Shown one piece after another: positions 7,281 to 15,771 of a stretch of DNA of 64,000 nucleotides (positions are counted from its first letter, which is position 1; each line of letters begins with the position of its first letter). Location: assembly GCF_003234655.2 (NCBI RefSeq), contig NZ_CP126271.1, forward strand, positions 248,001-312,000, read 5' to 3'. A program made the translations under genes and the position numbers. The notes below the pieces were generated by a model. It did not search any database, had not been told where the DNA came from, and saw only the letters and a program-made list of their open reading frames with translations. The stretch comes from Curtobacterium sp. MCLR17_007. Its GTDB lineage: Bacteria > Actinomycetota > Actinomycetes > Actinomycetales > Microbacteriaceae.

Positions 7281-8642
7281 ATGGTGTTCGATCGCGGGAT
7301 GACCTCCGTCTCCGTCCCCGATCGGTGGCGGAGCACCGACAGGGCAGGGCGCCTGCGGGACGCGGGCCTGGCGCTCGTCATCGCGACGGCGTCCACGGCG
7401 TGGATCTGGCACCGGCTCGGGTTCCCCGCTCGCGGGACGGCCTGGGCCGAGGACTCCGGCCGGTTCCTCGAGCAGCGCATCGCGTCGGGTCCGATCCGGA
7501 CGCTGTGGCACCCGTACGACGGGTACCTGCACCTCGTCCCACGGGTGCTCGTGGACGTCGCCGTGGCGATCCGCCCGGTCCACGACTACGCGACGGTGGT
7601 CGACGCACTGTCGTGCACCGTGATCGGCCTGGTCTGCGGTGCGGTGTTCCTGCTTGCGGGTCCCATCGTCCGGGCCTGGCCGCTCCGCGTGCTGCTCGCG
7701 GTGGTGCCGGCGATCTCCCCGATCGGCATCGTCGAGATCGCGGGCAACACCGCCAACCTGCACTGGTACCTGCTGTTCCTGGCCCCGTGGCTGTTCGCGG
7801 CACGACCCCGGTCGTGGTGGTCGGCAGCCGTGCTGGCGGCGACGGCGCTCGCCGTGACGCTGACCGAGATCCAGACCGCGGTGTTCCTGCCCCTGTTCCT
7901 GCTGGCCCGACGCGAGCGACGTGCACTGCCCGTGCTGGGTGCGGCGGTCCTCGGCATCGCGGCCCAGGTCGTGGCGACCGTGACCCATCCGCGGCCACCG
8001 GCGACGAGCATCACCAGCCCGAGCGACATCGTGCTGGGCTACCTGACGCAGGCCTTCGCCGGCGGCTGGACCCCACGGGTGCAGCGGGTCGGGATGGCCG
8101 TCCTCGACCACGGCTGGTGGGTCCTCGTCGTCCCCGCGGTCGCGGTCCTGGCCGCGCTGGCGGTCGCCACCCGTGTCGGCGGACGGCAGCGTCGCTGGAT
8201 GTCGGTCGCCCTGGTGGGTGGGTCGGTCGTGGTGTGGACCGCGGCGTTCGCGCTCAACCACGTCGACGACAGCGACTGGTCCGCGTTCACCCGGCAGCAG
8301 TACGCGGGCACCGGCCCGTACCGCTACGCCGCCGCCGCGTCGATGCTGCTCGTCGCAGCCGTCGTGCTCGCCGCCGACGCCCTGCTGGCCCGTGGCCGGT
8401 GGTGGGCGGTGCCGGCATGGCTGCTCGTCGCGAGCGTGGTCGCGGCCGGCGTGCTCGGTGCCCACACCGTGGAGCGCCGGGACGCGGGCCCGGTCTGGGC
8501 GACACAGGTCGAGCAGGCGGTGCCCCGGTGTCGCGCGGACCCGACCCGGTCCGTCCAGATCAGCGCCGCGCCCATCCGGCCCACGTGGCGCGCCGACGTG
8601 CCCTGCTCGTGGATCCTGCCGTCGGCGGGTCCCGTCAGATGA
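7281..8642 (+). CDS. Polytopic membrane protein of unknown function
   Basis: 453 residues with roughly ten hydrophobic segments (for example GLALVIATASTAWIW, VIGLVCGAVFLLAGPIV, SAAVLAATALAVTLTEIQT, VPAVAVLAALAVA). An early loop between helices has EDSGRFLEQR, and a conserved-looking stretch reads EIAGNTANLHWYLLFLAPWLF. The layout, with acidic residues in the first external loop, resembles GT-C-type glycosyltransferases, but no defining motif is clear. A start at the second Met (7299) is equally possible. Its stop codon overlaps the convergent pyruvate oxidase-like gene by 8 bp. Confidence 0.7.
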   Translation: MVFDRGMTSVSVPDRWRSTDRAGRLRDAGLALVIATASTAWIWHRLGFPARGTAWAEDSGRFLEQRIASGPIRTLWHPYDGYLHLVPRVLVDVAVAIRPVHDYATVVDALSCTVIGLVCGAVFLLAGPIVRAWPLRVLLAVVPAISPIGIVEIAGNTANLHWYLLFLAPWLFAARPRSWWSAAVLAATALAVTLTEIQTAVFLPLFLLARRERRALPVLGAAVLGIAAQVVATVTHPRPPATSITSPSDIVLGYLTQAFAGGWTPRVQRVGMAVLDHGWWVLVVPAVAVLAALAVATRVGGRQRRWMSVALVGGSVVVWTAAFALNHVDDSDWSAFTRQQYAGTGPYRYAAAASMLLVAAVVLAADALLARGRWWAVPAWLLVASVVAAGVLGAHTVERRDAGPVWATQVEQAVPRCRADPTRSVQISAAPIRPTWRADVPCSWILPSAGPVR

Positions 8643-10359
8643 ACTGCCGGAAGTTGGTCGAGGCCAGGTCCAGCAGCTCGTCGCCGCGGCCGCTCAGGAC
8701 GGTACGGATCGCGTAGAGCGTGAAGCCCTTGGCCTGCTCGAGCGTGACCGCCGGCGGCATCGACAGCTCCTGGCGGTCGGCCTTGACCGACACCAGCGCC
8801 GGGCCGTCGTGCGCGAGGGCCGCTGCCATCGCCGACTCGAAGTCCGCGGACTCGTCGACGCGGAAGCCCTTGATGCCGATCGCCTCGGCGACCTTCGCGA
8901 AGTCGGGGTTCCGCAGCTCCGTGCCGAAGTTCACGAAGCCCGCCGCCTTCATCTCGAGCTCGACGAAGTTGAGCGACGAGTTGTCGAACACGACGATCTT
9001 CACCGGCAGCTCGTTCTGCACGATCGTGATCAGCTCGCCGAGCAGCATCGTCAGCCCACCGTCACCGGCCATCGCGATGACCTGCCGGTCCGGGAACGCG
9101 GTCTGTGCGCCGATCGCCTGCGGCACCGCGTTCGCCATCGTGCCGTGCACGAACGAGCCGATCAGCCGTCGCTTGCCGTTCAGGGTCAGGTACCGGGACG
9201 CCCACACGACCGGCGAGCCGACGTCCGGGATGAACACGGCGTCGTCGGCGGCGAGCCGGTCGAGCACGCGCGTGACGTACTGCGGGTGCAGCGGCTTGTG
9301 CTTCCCCGCGGGGACGGCCAGGTCGTCGAGCTTCTCGCGGGTCTTCCGGTAGTGCTTGCGGGCGTCCTCCAGATGGTGCGCGGGCTTGGCGCCGTCGAGC
9401 AGCGGGATGAGCGCGAGTGCGGTGTCCTTGACCGTGCCGACCAGCCCGATGTCCACCGGGTGCCGGCGCCCGAGCTGTGAGCCGCGGATGTCGACCTGCA
9501 CGTGCTTCGCCTTCGCCGGGAAGAACTGCTGGTACGGGAAGTCGGTGCCGAGCATGAGGACGACGTCGGCGTCCTCCATCGCGCGGTACCCGGACGCGAA
9601 GCCGAGCAGCCCGGTCATGCCGACGTCGTAGGGGTTGTCGTACTCGATGTGCTCCTTGCCGCGCAGGGCGTGCACGATCGGGGCCTGCAGCCGCTCGGCC
9701 AGGGCGACGACCTCGTCGTGGGCCCCGGCGACACCGGCGCCGGCCAGGATCGTGATCTTGTCGGCGCCGTTCAGCAGGTCCGCGGTGCGCTGGAGCTCGG
9801 CCTCGGACGGGAGGACGCGCGGGGTGGCGTGCTCGATGCGGGTGGTCCGGGTGTCCTTCGCCTCGGCGAGCAGCACGTCCCCGGGGATGACGAGCACCGC
9901 GACGCCGCGCTTCTCGATCGCCTCACGCATCGCGATCTCGAGCAGGCGGGGCATCTGCGTCGGGTCGGCGACGTACTCGACGTACACGGAGCACTCGCGG
10001 AACAGCTCCTGCGGGTGGGTCTCCTGGAAGTACCCGGAGCCGATCTCGGCCGTGGGGATGTGCGCGGCGATCGCCAGCACGGGCACGCGGGAGCGGTTCG
10101 CGTCGAACAGCCCGTTGACCAGGTGCAGGTTGCCCGGGCCGCAGCTGCCCGCACACACCGCGAGTTCCCCGGTCAGTTCCGCCTCGGCCGACGCGGCGAA
10201 CGCGGCCGCCTCCTCATGCCGGACGTGTTCCCACCGGATGGTGCCGTCCTTGCGCAGGGCGTCGGTGAACCCGTTGAGGGAGTCTCCCGGCAGGCCGTAG
10301 ACCCGCTGGACGTCGTTCAGGCGGAGGGTGGCGACGATGTTCTCGGCAACGGTGGGCAT
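8635..10359 (-). CDS. poxB: Thiamine-pyrophosphate-dependent pyruvate:quinone oxidoreductase / pyruvate oxidase type
   Basis: A 574-residue three-domain TPP enzyme. The N-terminal PYR domain has the activating Glu in RHEEAAAFAASA and GSCGPGNLHLVNGL. The FAD-binding middle domain spans ~190-340. The C-terminal PP domain has the Mg-TPP motif beginning GDGGLTMLLGEL and ending in NSSLNF. Overall likeness is to PoxB (pyruvate to acetate plus CO2, electrons to menaquinone at the membrane), rather than to acetolactate synthase. The ATG at 10359 opens directly on MPTVAENIV; the open frame continues artefactually upstream. Acetyl-phosphate-forming pyruvate oxidase remains an alternative. Confidence 0.85.
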   Translation of the reverse strand: MPTVAENIVATLRLNDVQRVYGLPGDSLNGFTDALRKDGTIRWEHVRHEEAAAFAASAEAELTGELAVCAGSCGPGNLHLVNGLFDANRSRVPVLAIAAHIPTAEIGSGYFQETHPQELFRECSVYVEYVADPTQMPRLLEIAMREAIEKRGVAVLVIPGDVLLAEAKDTRTTRIEHATPRVLPSEAELQRTADLLNGADKITILAGAGVAGAHDEVVALAERLQAPIVHALRGKEHIEYDNPYDVGMTGLLGFASGYRAMEDADVVLMLGTDFPYQQFFPAKAKHVQVDIRGSQLGRRHPVDIGLVGTVKDTALALIPLLDGAKPAHHLEDARKHYRKTREKLDDLAVPAGKHKPLHPQYVTRVLDRLAADDAVFIPDVGSPVVWASRYLTLNGKRRLIGSFVHGTMANAVPQAIGAQTAFPDRQVIAMAGDGGLTMLLGELITIVQNELPVKIVVFDNSSLNFVELEMKAAGFVNFGTELRNPDFAKVAEAIGIKGFRVDESADFESAMAAALAHDGPALVSVKADRQELSMPPAVTLEQAKGFTLYAIRTVLSGRGDELLDLASTNFRQFI

Positions 10360-10525
10360 GCGGTTCCTCTCGTGGTGGACACCTCCCGGTGTAGTCGTCC
10401 CGCGCGGGCGGCGACCGGACGGCGCGTGGCCGGTTGCATCAGGACCGAGTGTGTCTGAGCGCTTTCGGATGGGCTCGACGTGCTCCGTGTGCGCGCTGGT
10501 CCTCCGGGGCTGCGACCATGGACGG

Positions 10526-11242
10526 ATGATCGACGACGCGCCGCCGCTCCGACCCCGCCGCCGAGAGCCCGACGCGAACGGCATCCTGGTGCGCTCCCCG
10601 TACCCGCTCGCGATGCTGGCGATCGGCATCGGCGCCGTCGTCGTGCTCACCGTGGTCGGCTTCTTCCTCGGCACCGTGGACATCGGGCTCGCCCGCGCCC
10701 TCAACGCCCTGCACACCGGTGCCCTCCGCGCCGTCACCGACGGGGTCTACCACGCGATCAGCCCCGCGCCCGCGATCGTCGTCACCGTCGTCGTGACCGG
10801 CGTGATCTGGGCCGTGCAGCGCAACGTCCGACCCGCGGCAGCGTTCGCCGGGGTCGTCGCGATCACCTGGGTGCCGTCGGCGATCGTCAAGGAGATCGTG
10901 CACCGCACCCGACCCGACGTGTCCGTGCTGCCGCACCCGTTCCCCGTGCAGCCGGACCCGGGGTACCCGAGCGGCCACACGGTGTTCATGGTGGCCTTCA
11001 CGATCGCGATCTGCTGGGTGCTGCGCGACACCCGGTGGCATGCGTTCGCCGTGACCGTCGGCACGATCGCCGTCGTCGTGGTGTTCTTCTCGGTGACGAT
11101 CGACGCCGTGCACTACCCGACCGACGCACTGGCCTCGGTGGCGTGGGCGCTCGCCGTGGCCCCGGCCGCGCGGGTGCTCTGGGTGGACCTGCTCATGCCG
11201 CGGCTGCCGTACCTGCGGCCCGCCAAGCCCGTCGCCCGCTGA
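10526..11242 (+). CDS. PAP2-family membrane phosphatase
   Basis: A 238-residue protein with about five or six membrane segments and the phosphatidic acid phosphatase motifs KEIVHRTRP (motif 1), YPSGHT (motif 2) and VTIDAVHYPTD (motif 3, with the catalytic His). Family members dephosphorylate lipid phosphates such as undecaprenyl pyrophosphate or phosphatidate at the outer membrane face. The ATG at 10526 is preferred to an upstream in-frame GTG/ATG because it follows GGACGG and leaves a short cytoplasmic N-terminus. It converges with the efflux gene across a hairpin. Confidence 0.87.
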   Translation: MIDDAPPLRPRRREPDANGILVRSPYPLAMLAIGIGAVVVLTVVGFFLGTVDIGLARALNALHTGALRAVTDGVYHAISPAPAIVVTVVVTGVIWAVQRNVRPAAAFAGVVAITWVPSAIVKEIVHRTRPDVSVLPHPFPVQPDPGYPSGHTVFMVAFTIAICWVLRDTRWHAFAVTVGTIAVVVVFFSVTIDAVHYPTDALASVAWALAVAPAARVLWVDLLMPRLPYLRPAKPVAR

Positions 11243-11287
11243 CGCCGCCGGCTCTGATCTGCGGTCGGGTCTGCCACGGGTGGTCGA

Positions 11288-11330
11288 ATCGCGCGTGGTC
11301 GGTCGGAACTTCCGACTGACGACGCGCGAT
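11288..11330. terminator. Bidirectional terminator hairpin
   Basis: Arms 11288-11308 and 11310-11330 (left begins ATCGCGCGTGGTCGG; right ends GACGACGCGCGAT) pair at 19 of 21 positions. It lies between the convergent PAP2 and efflux genes. Confidence 0.75.
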
Positions 11331-11361
11331 CCGACATCCTCTGCGCGGAACGTCTGCCGCG

Positions 11362-12609
11362 TCAGTCCGCGCGAGCTGCCCGTCGACCCCGCGCCGCCAG
11401 CAGCGCGACGACCGCGACCACGGCGGCCGCGAGCATCACGACCGCCAGCGGCGCCGCCGTGCTCGACCCGCCGATGCTCACGAGCGGTGACACCAGTGCC
11501 GCGAGCCCGAACTGCAGCGCACCGAGCACCGCCGAGGCGCTGCCCGCGGCGGACGGCACGGCTCCGAGTGCCAGGGCCGTCGCGTTCCCGAGCACCAGCC
11601 CGAGGCTGCCGACCGCGGTGAACAGGGGCACGGCGAGCAGGAACACCGGGGCTGCGGTGACGACGAGCAGCGCGAACGCCACCGTCGAGGCCAGCACCAG
11701 GACGATGCCGAGCGACAGCACCCCGGTTACGGAGCGACGCTCGGTGAGCTTGGCGGACAGCACGCTGATGCCCATGAGCGCCAGCGCGTTCAGCCCGAAC
11801 GCCAGCCCGTAGCCGACCGTGCCCAGGCCGAGCATGTCCTGGTACAGGAACGGCGACGCCGAGATGTACGCCATCATCACGGCGAAGGCGAACCCGAACA
11901 CCGCGGTGTAGCCGAGGAACGTCCGCGAGCGCAGTGCGGTGAGCGGCGAGGACGACGACGAGCGTGCGGCCCGGAGGGCGTCCCGGTGCGAGCGCAGGTG
12001 CGTCTCGCGGATGACGGCGAGCACCGCCACGAGCATGACGACCGACAGCCCGAGCACGATCGTCAGCAGGCCGCGCCACCCGATCGGACCGGTGAGCAGT
12101 CCGCCGAGCAGCGGGGCGACGACCGGCGCGACACCGCCGACGATCATCATGAGCGAGAACGCCCGGGCCGCGGGCTTCCCGGTCGCGAGGTCGGAGATCA
12201 CCGCGCGGCCGATCACCATGCCGGCGGCTCCGCCGAGCCCCTGTAGCAACCGGGCGACGATCAGCACGGCCACGTTCGGCGCGAGCACGGCGGCGACGCT
12301 GGCGAGCACGCACAGCGCTGCGCCGGCGATCAGCGGGGGCACGCGGCCGAAGCGGTCGGACAGCGGACCGAAGACGAGCTGCCCGGCGGTCACCCCGACC
12401 AGGAAGGCGGTGAGGGTCAGCTGCACGGTGGTGGCGGACGCCTCGAGCTCCCGCGTCATCTCCGGGAACGCGGGCAGGTACAGGTCGGTGGCGAACGGTG
12501 CCACCGCGCTGAGCAGGCCGAGCACCAGCAGCAGCGCTGTCGTGATGCCCTGTGGTCGTGTCGTGGGTGTCGCGAGGTCCGCGCGGATCGAGCCGGTGTT
12601 CGTCGTCAT
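11362..12609 (-). CDS. Bcr/CflA-family multidrug efflux MFS transporter
   Basis: A 415-residue, 12-helix major facilitator. The first loop has the drug:H+ antiporter-1 pattern (PFATDLYLPAFPEM; GQLVFGPLSDRFGR, motif A), characteristic of Bcr/CflA pumps. It exports small drugs in exchange for protons. The ATG at 12609 lies 2 bp from the palindrome GTTATG-N4-CATAAC, which separates it from the divergent MarR gene. De-repression when MarR binds a ligand is therefore likely. Confidence 0.92.
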   Translation of the reverse strand: MTTNTGSIRADLATPTTRPQGITTALLLVLGLLSAVAPFATDLYLPAFPEMTRELEASATTVQLTLTAFLVGVTAGQLVFGPLSDRFGRVPPLIAGAALCVLASVAAVLAPNVAVLIVARLLQGLGGAAGMVIGRAVISDLATGKPAARAFSLMMIVGGVAPVVAPLLGGLLTGPIGWRGLLTIVLGLSVVMLVAVLAVIRETHLRSHRDALRAARSSSSSPLTALRSRTFLGYTAVFGFAFAVMMAYISASPFLYQDMLGLGTVGYGLAFGLNALALMGISVLSAKLTERRSVTGVLSLGIVLVLASTVAFALLVVTAAPVFLLAVPLFTAVGSLGLVLGNATALALGAVPSAAGSASAVLGALQFGLAALVSPLVSIGGSSTAAPLAVVMLAAAVVAVVALLAARGRRAARAD

Positions 12610-12610
12610 G

Positions 12611-12649
12611 GTTATGAAAGCATAACTGATGGATGGCCGGCGGTACAGT
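12611..12649. promoter_or_regulatory. MarR operator (12611-12626) and marR -10 box (12644-12649)
   Basis: GTTATG-aaag-CATAAC is a perfect 6+6 dyad in an unusually A/T-rich patch 2 bp upstream of the efflux gene start and 30 bp before the MarR start. TACAGT (12644-12649) ends 6 nt before the MarR ATG. A MarR dimer on the dyad would block the efflux gene's start region and also affect its own promoter. Confidence 0.75.
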
Positions 12650-12655
12650 CGCTGC

Positions 12656-13093
12656 ATGGAGCCCGCACCGACCGACGACGTCCTCGCGGAGTTGGCCGAC
12701 GTCGTCCTGCGCATCTCCCGGGAGGTCGACCCGAACGCCCCGCATGCGCTCGACATCGTGCCGCTGACCGGGACGGAAGCGCTCGTGATGCGGTGGATCG
12801 ACCGGCACCAGGGCACCTCGCCGAGCGCCACGGCCGAGGCCACCGGGCTGCAGCGGAGCAACCTCAGCGCGGCACTCCGCTCCCTGGTGGCGAAGGACAT
12901 GGTGGACCGGCGCGCCGACCCGCAGGACGCCCGGCTCGTGCAGCTCTTCTCGACGCCGCGGGCGAAGGAGAGCATCGCCGTGTTGCACGCGCACTGGGCC
13001 GAGCAGCTGCGCGGCGCCCTCGGCACGGACCACGCGGGCGTCACCGCGACCCTGGCGCTGCTCACCCGGATCGACGACGGGCTGCGCCGGTAG
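12656..13093 (+). CDS. MarR-family transcriptional regulator of the adjacent efflux pump
   Basis: A 145-residue winged-helix regulator: TGTEALVMRWIDRHQGTSPSATAEATGLQRSNLSAALRSL forms the HTH and MVDRRADPQDARLVQLF the wing with its DxR signature. The ATG at 12656 is chosen because TACAGT ends 6 nt before it; an upstream ATG at 12629 would start inside the promoter. The divergent layout with a Bcr/CflA pump and an intervening palindrome is the classic drug-responsive MarR arrangement. Confidence 0.9.
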   Translation: MEPAPTDDVLAELADVVLRISREVDPNAPHALDIVPLTGTEALVMRWIDRHQGTSPSATAEATGLQRSNLSAALRSLVAKDMVDRRADPQDARLVQLFSTPRAKESIAVLHAHWAEQLRGALGTDHAGVTATLALLTRIDDGLRR

Positions 13094-13166
13094 TCAGCGC
13101 GGTCGACCAGTCCGTCCCGTGGGCGCGCTCCGATCCCTCGCGGGGCCCGCGTGCCAGGCTCGGACC

Positions 13167-14210
13167 ATGACCTACATCGCCAGCGACGACCGCTACGACT
13201 CGATGACGTACCGCCGCACCGGCCACTCCGGCCTCGACCTGCCGCTGCTCTCGCTGGGGTACTGGCACAACTTCGGCGACGACGTGCCCTTCGAGACGCA
13301 GCGTGCCGTCAGCCGCCGTGCGTTCGACCTCGGCATCACCCACCACGACCTCGCGAACAACTACGGCCCGCCCTACGGCGCCGCCGAGGTGAACTTCGGC
13401 CGCCTGATGCGTGAGGACTTCGCGCCCTACCGCGACGAGATGGTCATCTCGACCAAGGCCGGGTGGGACATGTGGCCGGGCCCGTACGGGCAGGGCGGCG
13501 GGTCGCGCAAGTACGTGCTCGCCTCGCTCGACCAGTCCCTGACCCGCATGGGCCTCGACTACGTGGACGTGTTCTACTCGCACCGCCTCGACGCCTCCAC
13601 CCCGCTCGAGGAGACGATGGGCGCGCTGCACACCGCCGTTCAGCAGGGCAAGGCGCTGTACGTCGGCATCTCGTCCTACGACACCGAGCGCACCCGCCAG
13701 GCGGCCGCGATCCTGCGCGACCTCGGCACGCCGCTGCTGATCCACCAGCCGTCGTACTCGATGCTGAACCGTTGGATCGAGACCGAGGGGCTGCTCGACA
13801 CCGCCGGCGAGCTGGGCTTCGGCGTCATCGGGTTCACCGCGCTCGCGCAGGGGCTCCTGACGGGCAAGTACCTGGACGGGGTGCCGGCCGACTCGCGTGC
13901 TGCCGCGGGCAAGTCCCTCGACGCGTCGAGCATCACGCCCGAGGTCGTCGAGCACCTGCGCGCGCTCAACACCGTCGCCGAGGCGCGTGGACAGACCATG
14001 GCGCAGCTCGCCCTGTCGTGGGCGCTCCGCGACGAGCGGGTGACCTCGCTCGTGATCGGGGCATCGCGGGTGTCACAGCTCGAGGACAACGTGGCGGCAC
14101 TCGGCAACCTGACGTTCTCGGACGACGACCTGCGCACGATCGACGAGCACTCCGTCGGCATCGCGGACGTCGACCTGTGGGCAGGAGCGCGTGCCGGCGA
14201 CGTCTCCTGA
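13167..14210 (+). CDS. Aldo-keto reductase, YghZ/L-glyceraldehyde-3-phosphate reductase type
   Basis: A 347-residue TIM-barrel NADPH-dependent reductase. The catalytic tetrad is complete: Asp and Tyr in HHDLANNYGPPYGAAE, Lys in ISTKAGWDMWPG, His in DVFYSHRLD. The segments NNYGPPYG and LAQGLLTGKYL match E. coli YghZ, which detoxifies methylglyoxal and reduces L-glyceraldehyde 3-phosphate. The C-terminal SLVIGASRVSQLEDNV binds NADPH. A start 48 nt upstream in frame is rejected because CAGGCT (13155-13160) sits six nt before this ATG. Confidence 0.9.
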   Translation: MTYIASDDRYDSMTYRRTGHSGLDLPLLSLGYWHNFGDDVPFETQRAVSRRAFDLGITHHDLANNYGPPYGAAEVNFGRLMREDFAPYRDEMVISTKAGWDMWPGPYGQGGGSRKYVLASLDQSLTRMGLDYVDVFYSHRLDASTPLEETMGALHTAVQQGKALYVGISSYDTERTRQAAAILRDLGTPLLIHQPSYSMLNRWIETEGLLDTAGELGFGVIGFTALAQGLLTGKYLDGVPADSRAAAGKSLDASSITPEVVEHLRALNTVAEARGQTMAQLALSWALRDERVTSLVIGASRVSQLEDNVAALGNLTFSDDDLRTIDEHSVGIADVDLWAGARAGDVS

Positions 14211-14225
14211 CGGATTACATCGCGG

Positions 14226-14254
14226 TTGACATGGCATCTGAAATCCAATATGTT
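14226..14254 (+). promoter_or_regulatory. Near-consensus sigma-70 promoter
   Basis: TTGACA (14226-14231), a 17-nt spacer, and TATGTT (14249-14254). It is the best match to the housekeeping consensus noticed in the window and sits in a local A/T-rich patch. Transcription would begin near 14261, giving a ~40-nt leader before the 55-codon gene, with AGGAG (14290-14294) as ribosome-binding site. Confidence 0.75.
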
Positions 14255-14299
14255 GAACCCACCGAGCCAGATCAGGTGCTCGACAACCCAGGAGTCATC

Positions 14300-14467
14300 A
14301 TGAGCGTCGTCGCCGCGATCGTCCGCCCCGCCACCGTCGTCGTCCCGAGCCGGCTGCTGAACGCCGTGCTCTGCGGGCTCGAGGCCGCGGGGGCCCGGCT
14401 CCCGCACGCGCTGGCGGTCCCCGTCATGGTCGCCCACGACGCGGTCGCCGCGATCGCCTACCGCTGA
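14300..14467 (+). CDS. Small hypothetical protein, 55 residues
   Basis: The frame encodes MSVVAAIVRPATVVVPS... ending in DAVAAIAYR. It is alanine/valine rich with a single cysteine and three arginines spread through, consistent with an amphipathic or weakly membrane-associated helix pair rather than a clear transmembrane span. No family is recognised. Support for expression is strong: TTGACA-N17-TATGTT promoter, AGGAG 5 nt before the ATG, and a perfect 20-bp-arm terminator 14 nt after the stop. A GTG/ATG further upstream in the same frame would begin inside the promoter and is rejected. Confidence 0.7.
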   Translation: MSVVAAIVRPATVVVPSRLLNAVLCGLEAAGARLPHALAVPVMVAHDAVAAIAYR

Positions 14468-14480
14468 CGTCCGCCGACTG

Positions 14481-14524
14481 CGGACAGGAGGTCCGGTGCC
14501 AGCTGGCACCGGACCTCCTGTCCG
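14481..14524. terminator. Perfect 20-bp-arm terminator hairpin (GGAGG family)
   Basis: CGGACAGGAGGTCCGGTGCC, loop AGCT, and the exact reverse complement. It serves the 55-residue gene on the plus strand and the aldo-keto reductase-like gene converging from the minus strand. Confidence 0.88.
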
Positions 14525-14555
14525 TCTCCGGCCCGCCACCAGAGCCCGGTCGGCC

Positions 14556-15593
14556 TCAGCCGACCACCCGCTCGACGGTCCGTCCGCGCAGCCGCTCCCG
14601 CGAGAGCGCCGGCAACAGCGACCCCGTGTCCCGCTCCAGCACATGCGTGCCCGGTGCCACCACCAGGTCGACCGCGTCGAGCAGCCCGTCGTCGAGCACG
14701 ACATCGGCCGCCTGCGCGTAGGCGTCCACGTGCGAGGTCGTGCGCGGCCCGACCACCACCGACGCGATGTCCGGGTGCGTGAGCGCGAAGCCCACGGCGA
14801 GCTCGAGCAGGGTCAGGCCGGCCTCGTCAGCGAGCCGGCCGAGCCGGTCGGCGACCGCGAGCTTGTGCCGGTTCCCCGGGCTGTCCACGGCGAAGGTCTC
14901 CGGCTGCGCCACCGCGTGCGGTGACCGAGGCTGCGGTGACCCGGCGCGGTAGGCGCCCGCGAGCCACCCGCCCGCGAGCGGCGACCCGGCCAGCACCCCG
15001 AGGCCGAACCTGCGGGCGACCGGGAGCACGGTGCGCTCTGCCGTCCGCGTCAGCAGCGAGTAGGGCACGTGGGTCGCCGTGGCGCGCTTCGTCCCGGCGC
15101 GGAGCCACTGCGCCTCGACGAGCTCCTCGGCGGGGAAGCCGGGGATCCCGAAGCTGCGGATCTTGCCCTGCGCCACCAGGTCGGCGAGTGCGTCGAGGGT
15201 CTCGTCGAGCGAGGTCGTCGGGTCCGGGCGCGCCGGTTGGTACAGGTCGATCACGTCCGTGCCCAGGCGGTGCAGGCTCCGCTCGACGGCGCGGAACATC
15301 CAGCGCCTCCCGGCGCCGCGGTGCGCGCGGTCGTCGTCCACCGGGTCACCGAACCGGACCGACACGAAGACCTCGTCGCGGCGTGCGGCGATCGCCGCCC
15401 CGACCGCACGCTCGGCCGCGCCCCCGCCGTCCGCGTCCGATATGTCGACGGCGGTGACGCCGCGTTCGAGCGCGGAGTGGACCAGGTACTCGGCCTCGTC
15501 CAGGTCACGTGCCGCGATCCCGGCGACGGCGTGCGTCCCGAGCGTCAGCGCGCTGACCGGCGCCCCCGTCCGCCCCATCGTCCGCTGCTCCAT
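14556..15593 (-). CDS. Aldo-keto reductase-like protein with degenerate active site
   Basis: 345 residues with the AKR TIM-barrel pattern, but three of four catalytic residues are replaced. The family DTAxxYGxGxxE segment reads DISDADGGGAAE (Asp kept, Tyr to Asp). The STKFG lysine is Arg (VSVRFG). The QLHRPDP histidine is Ala (QPARPDP). The C-terminal nucleotide-binding region (SVVVGPRTTSHVDAYAQAADV) looks kept. It may bind NADP(H) without the usual catalysis, or use other chemistry. The ATG at 15593 has TATCGT (plus-strand 15601-15606) seven nt upstream. Annotated by similarity as an AKR, though a standard activity should not be assumed. Confidence 0.82.
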   Translation of the reverse strand: MEQRTMGRTGAPVSALTLGTHAVAGIAARDLDEAEYLVHSALERGVTAVDISDADGGGAAERAVGAAIAARRDEVFVSVRFGDPVDDDRAHRGAGRRWMFRAVERSLHRLGTDVIDLYQPARPDPTTSLDETLDALADLVAQGKIRSFGIPGFPAEELVEAQWLRAGTKRATATHVPYSLLTRTAERTVLPVARRFGLGVLAGSPLAGGWLAGAYRAGSPQPRSPHAVAQPETFAVDSPGNRHKLAVADRLGRLADEAGLTLLELAVGFALTHPDIASVVVGPRTTSHVDAYAQAADVVLDDGLLDAVDLVVAPGTHVLERDTGSLLPALSRERLRGRTVERVVG

Positions 15594-15715
15594 GCGCGCC
15601 ACGATATGGGTGCTCTGGACGGCAGCGGCCGCCGGTGACGAACCGTGACACGGCCGGCTCCGTGACGCCGTGTGACGCGTGTGCCCCGAGCCGCGACCCC
15701 CCGTGACGCTGCGTT

Positions 15716-15764
15716 GCGACGCGTGTCGCGACGGTCGCGCCGTCGCCGACGCGGTGCCTACGGT
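15716..15764 (+). promoter_or_regulatory. Promoter region of the ABC importer operon, with a dyad
   Basis: The dyad GCGAC-gcgt-GTCGC (15716-15729) lies ~30 bp upstream of the -10-like TACGGT (15759-15764), which ends seven nt before the operon's first ATG. Several GTGACG repeats precede the dyad between 15640 and 15715. Candidate operator; no adjacent regulator gene is seen. Confidence 0.45.
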
Positions 15765-15771
15765 CCTCGAC

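Noticed and set aside
15679..15771. Upstream ATG extension of the substrate-binding protein
   Set aside because: The extra 31 residues would place the lipoprotein signal internally, and the -10 box lies inside that stretch.
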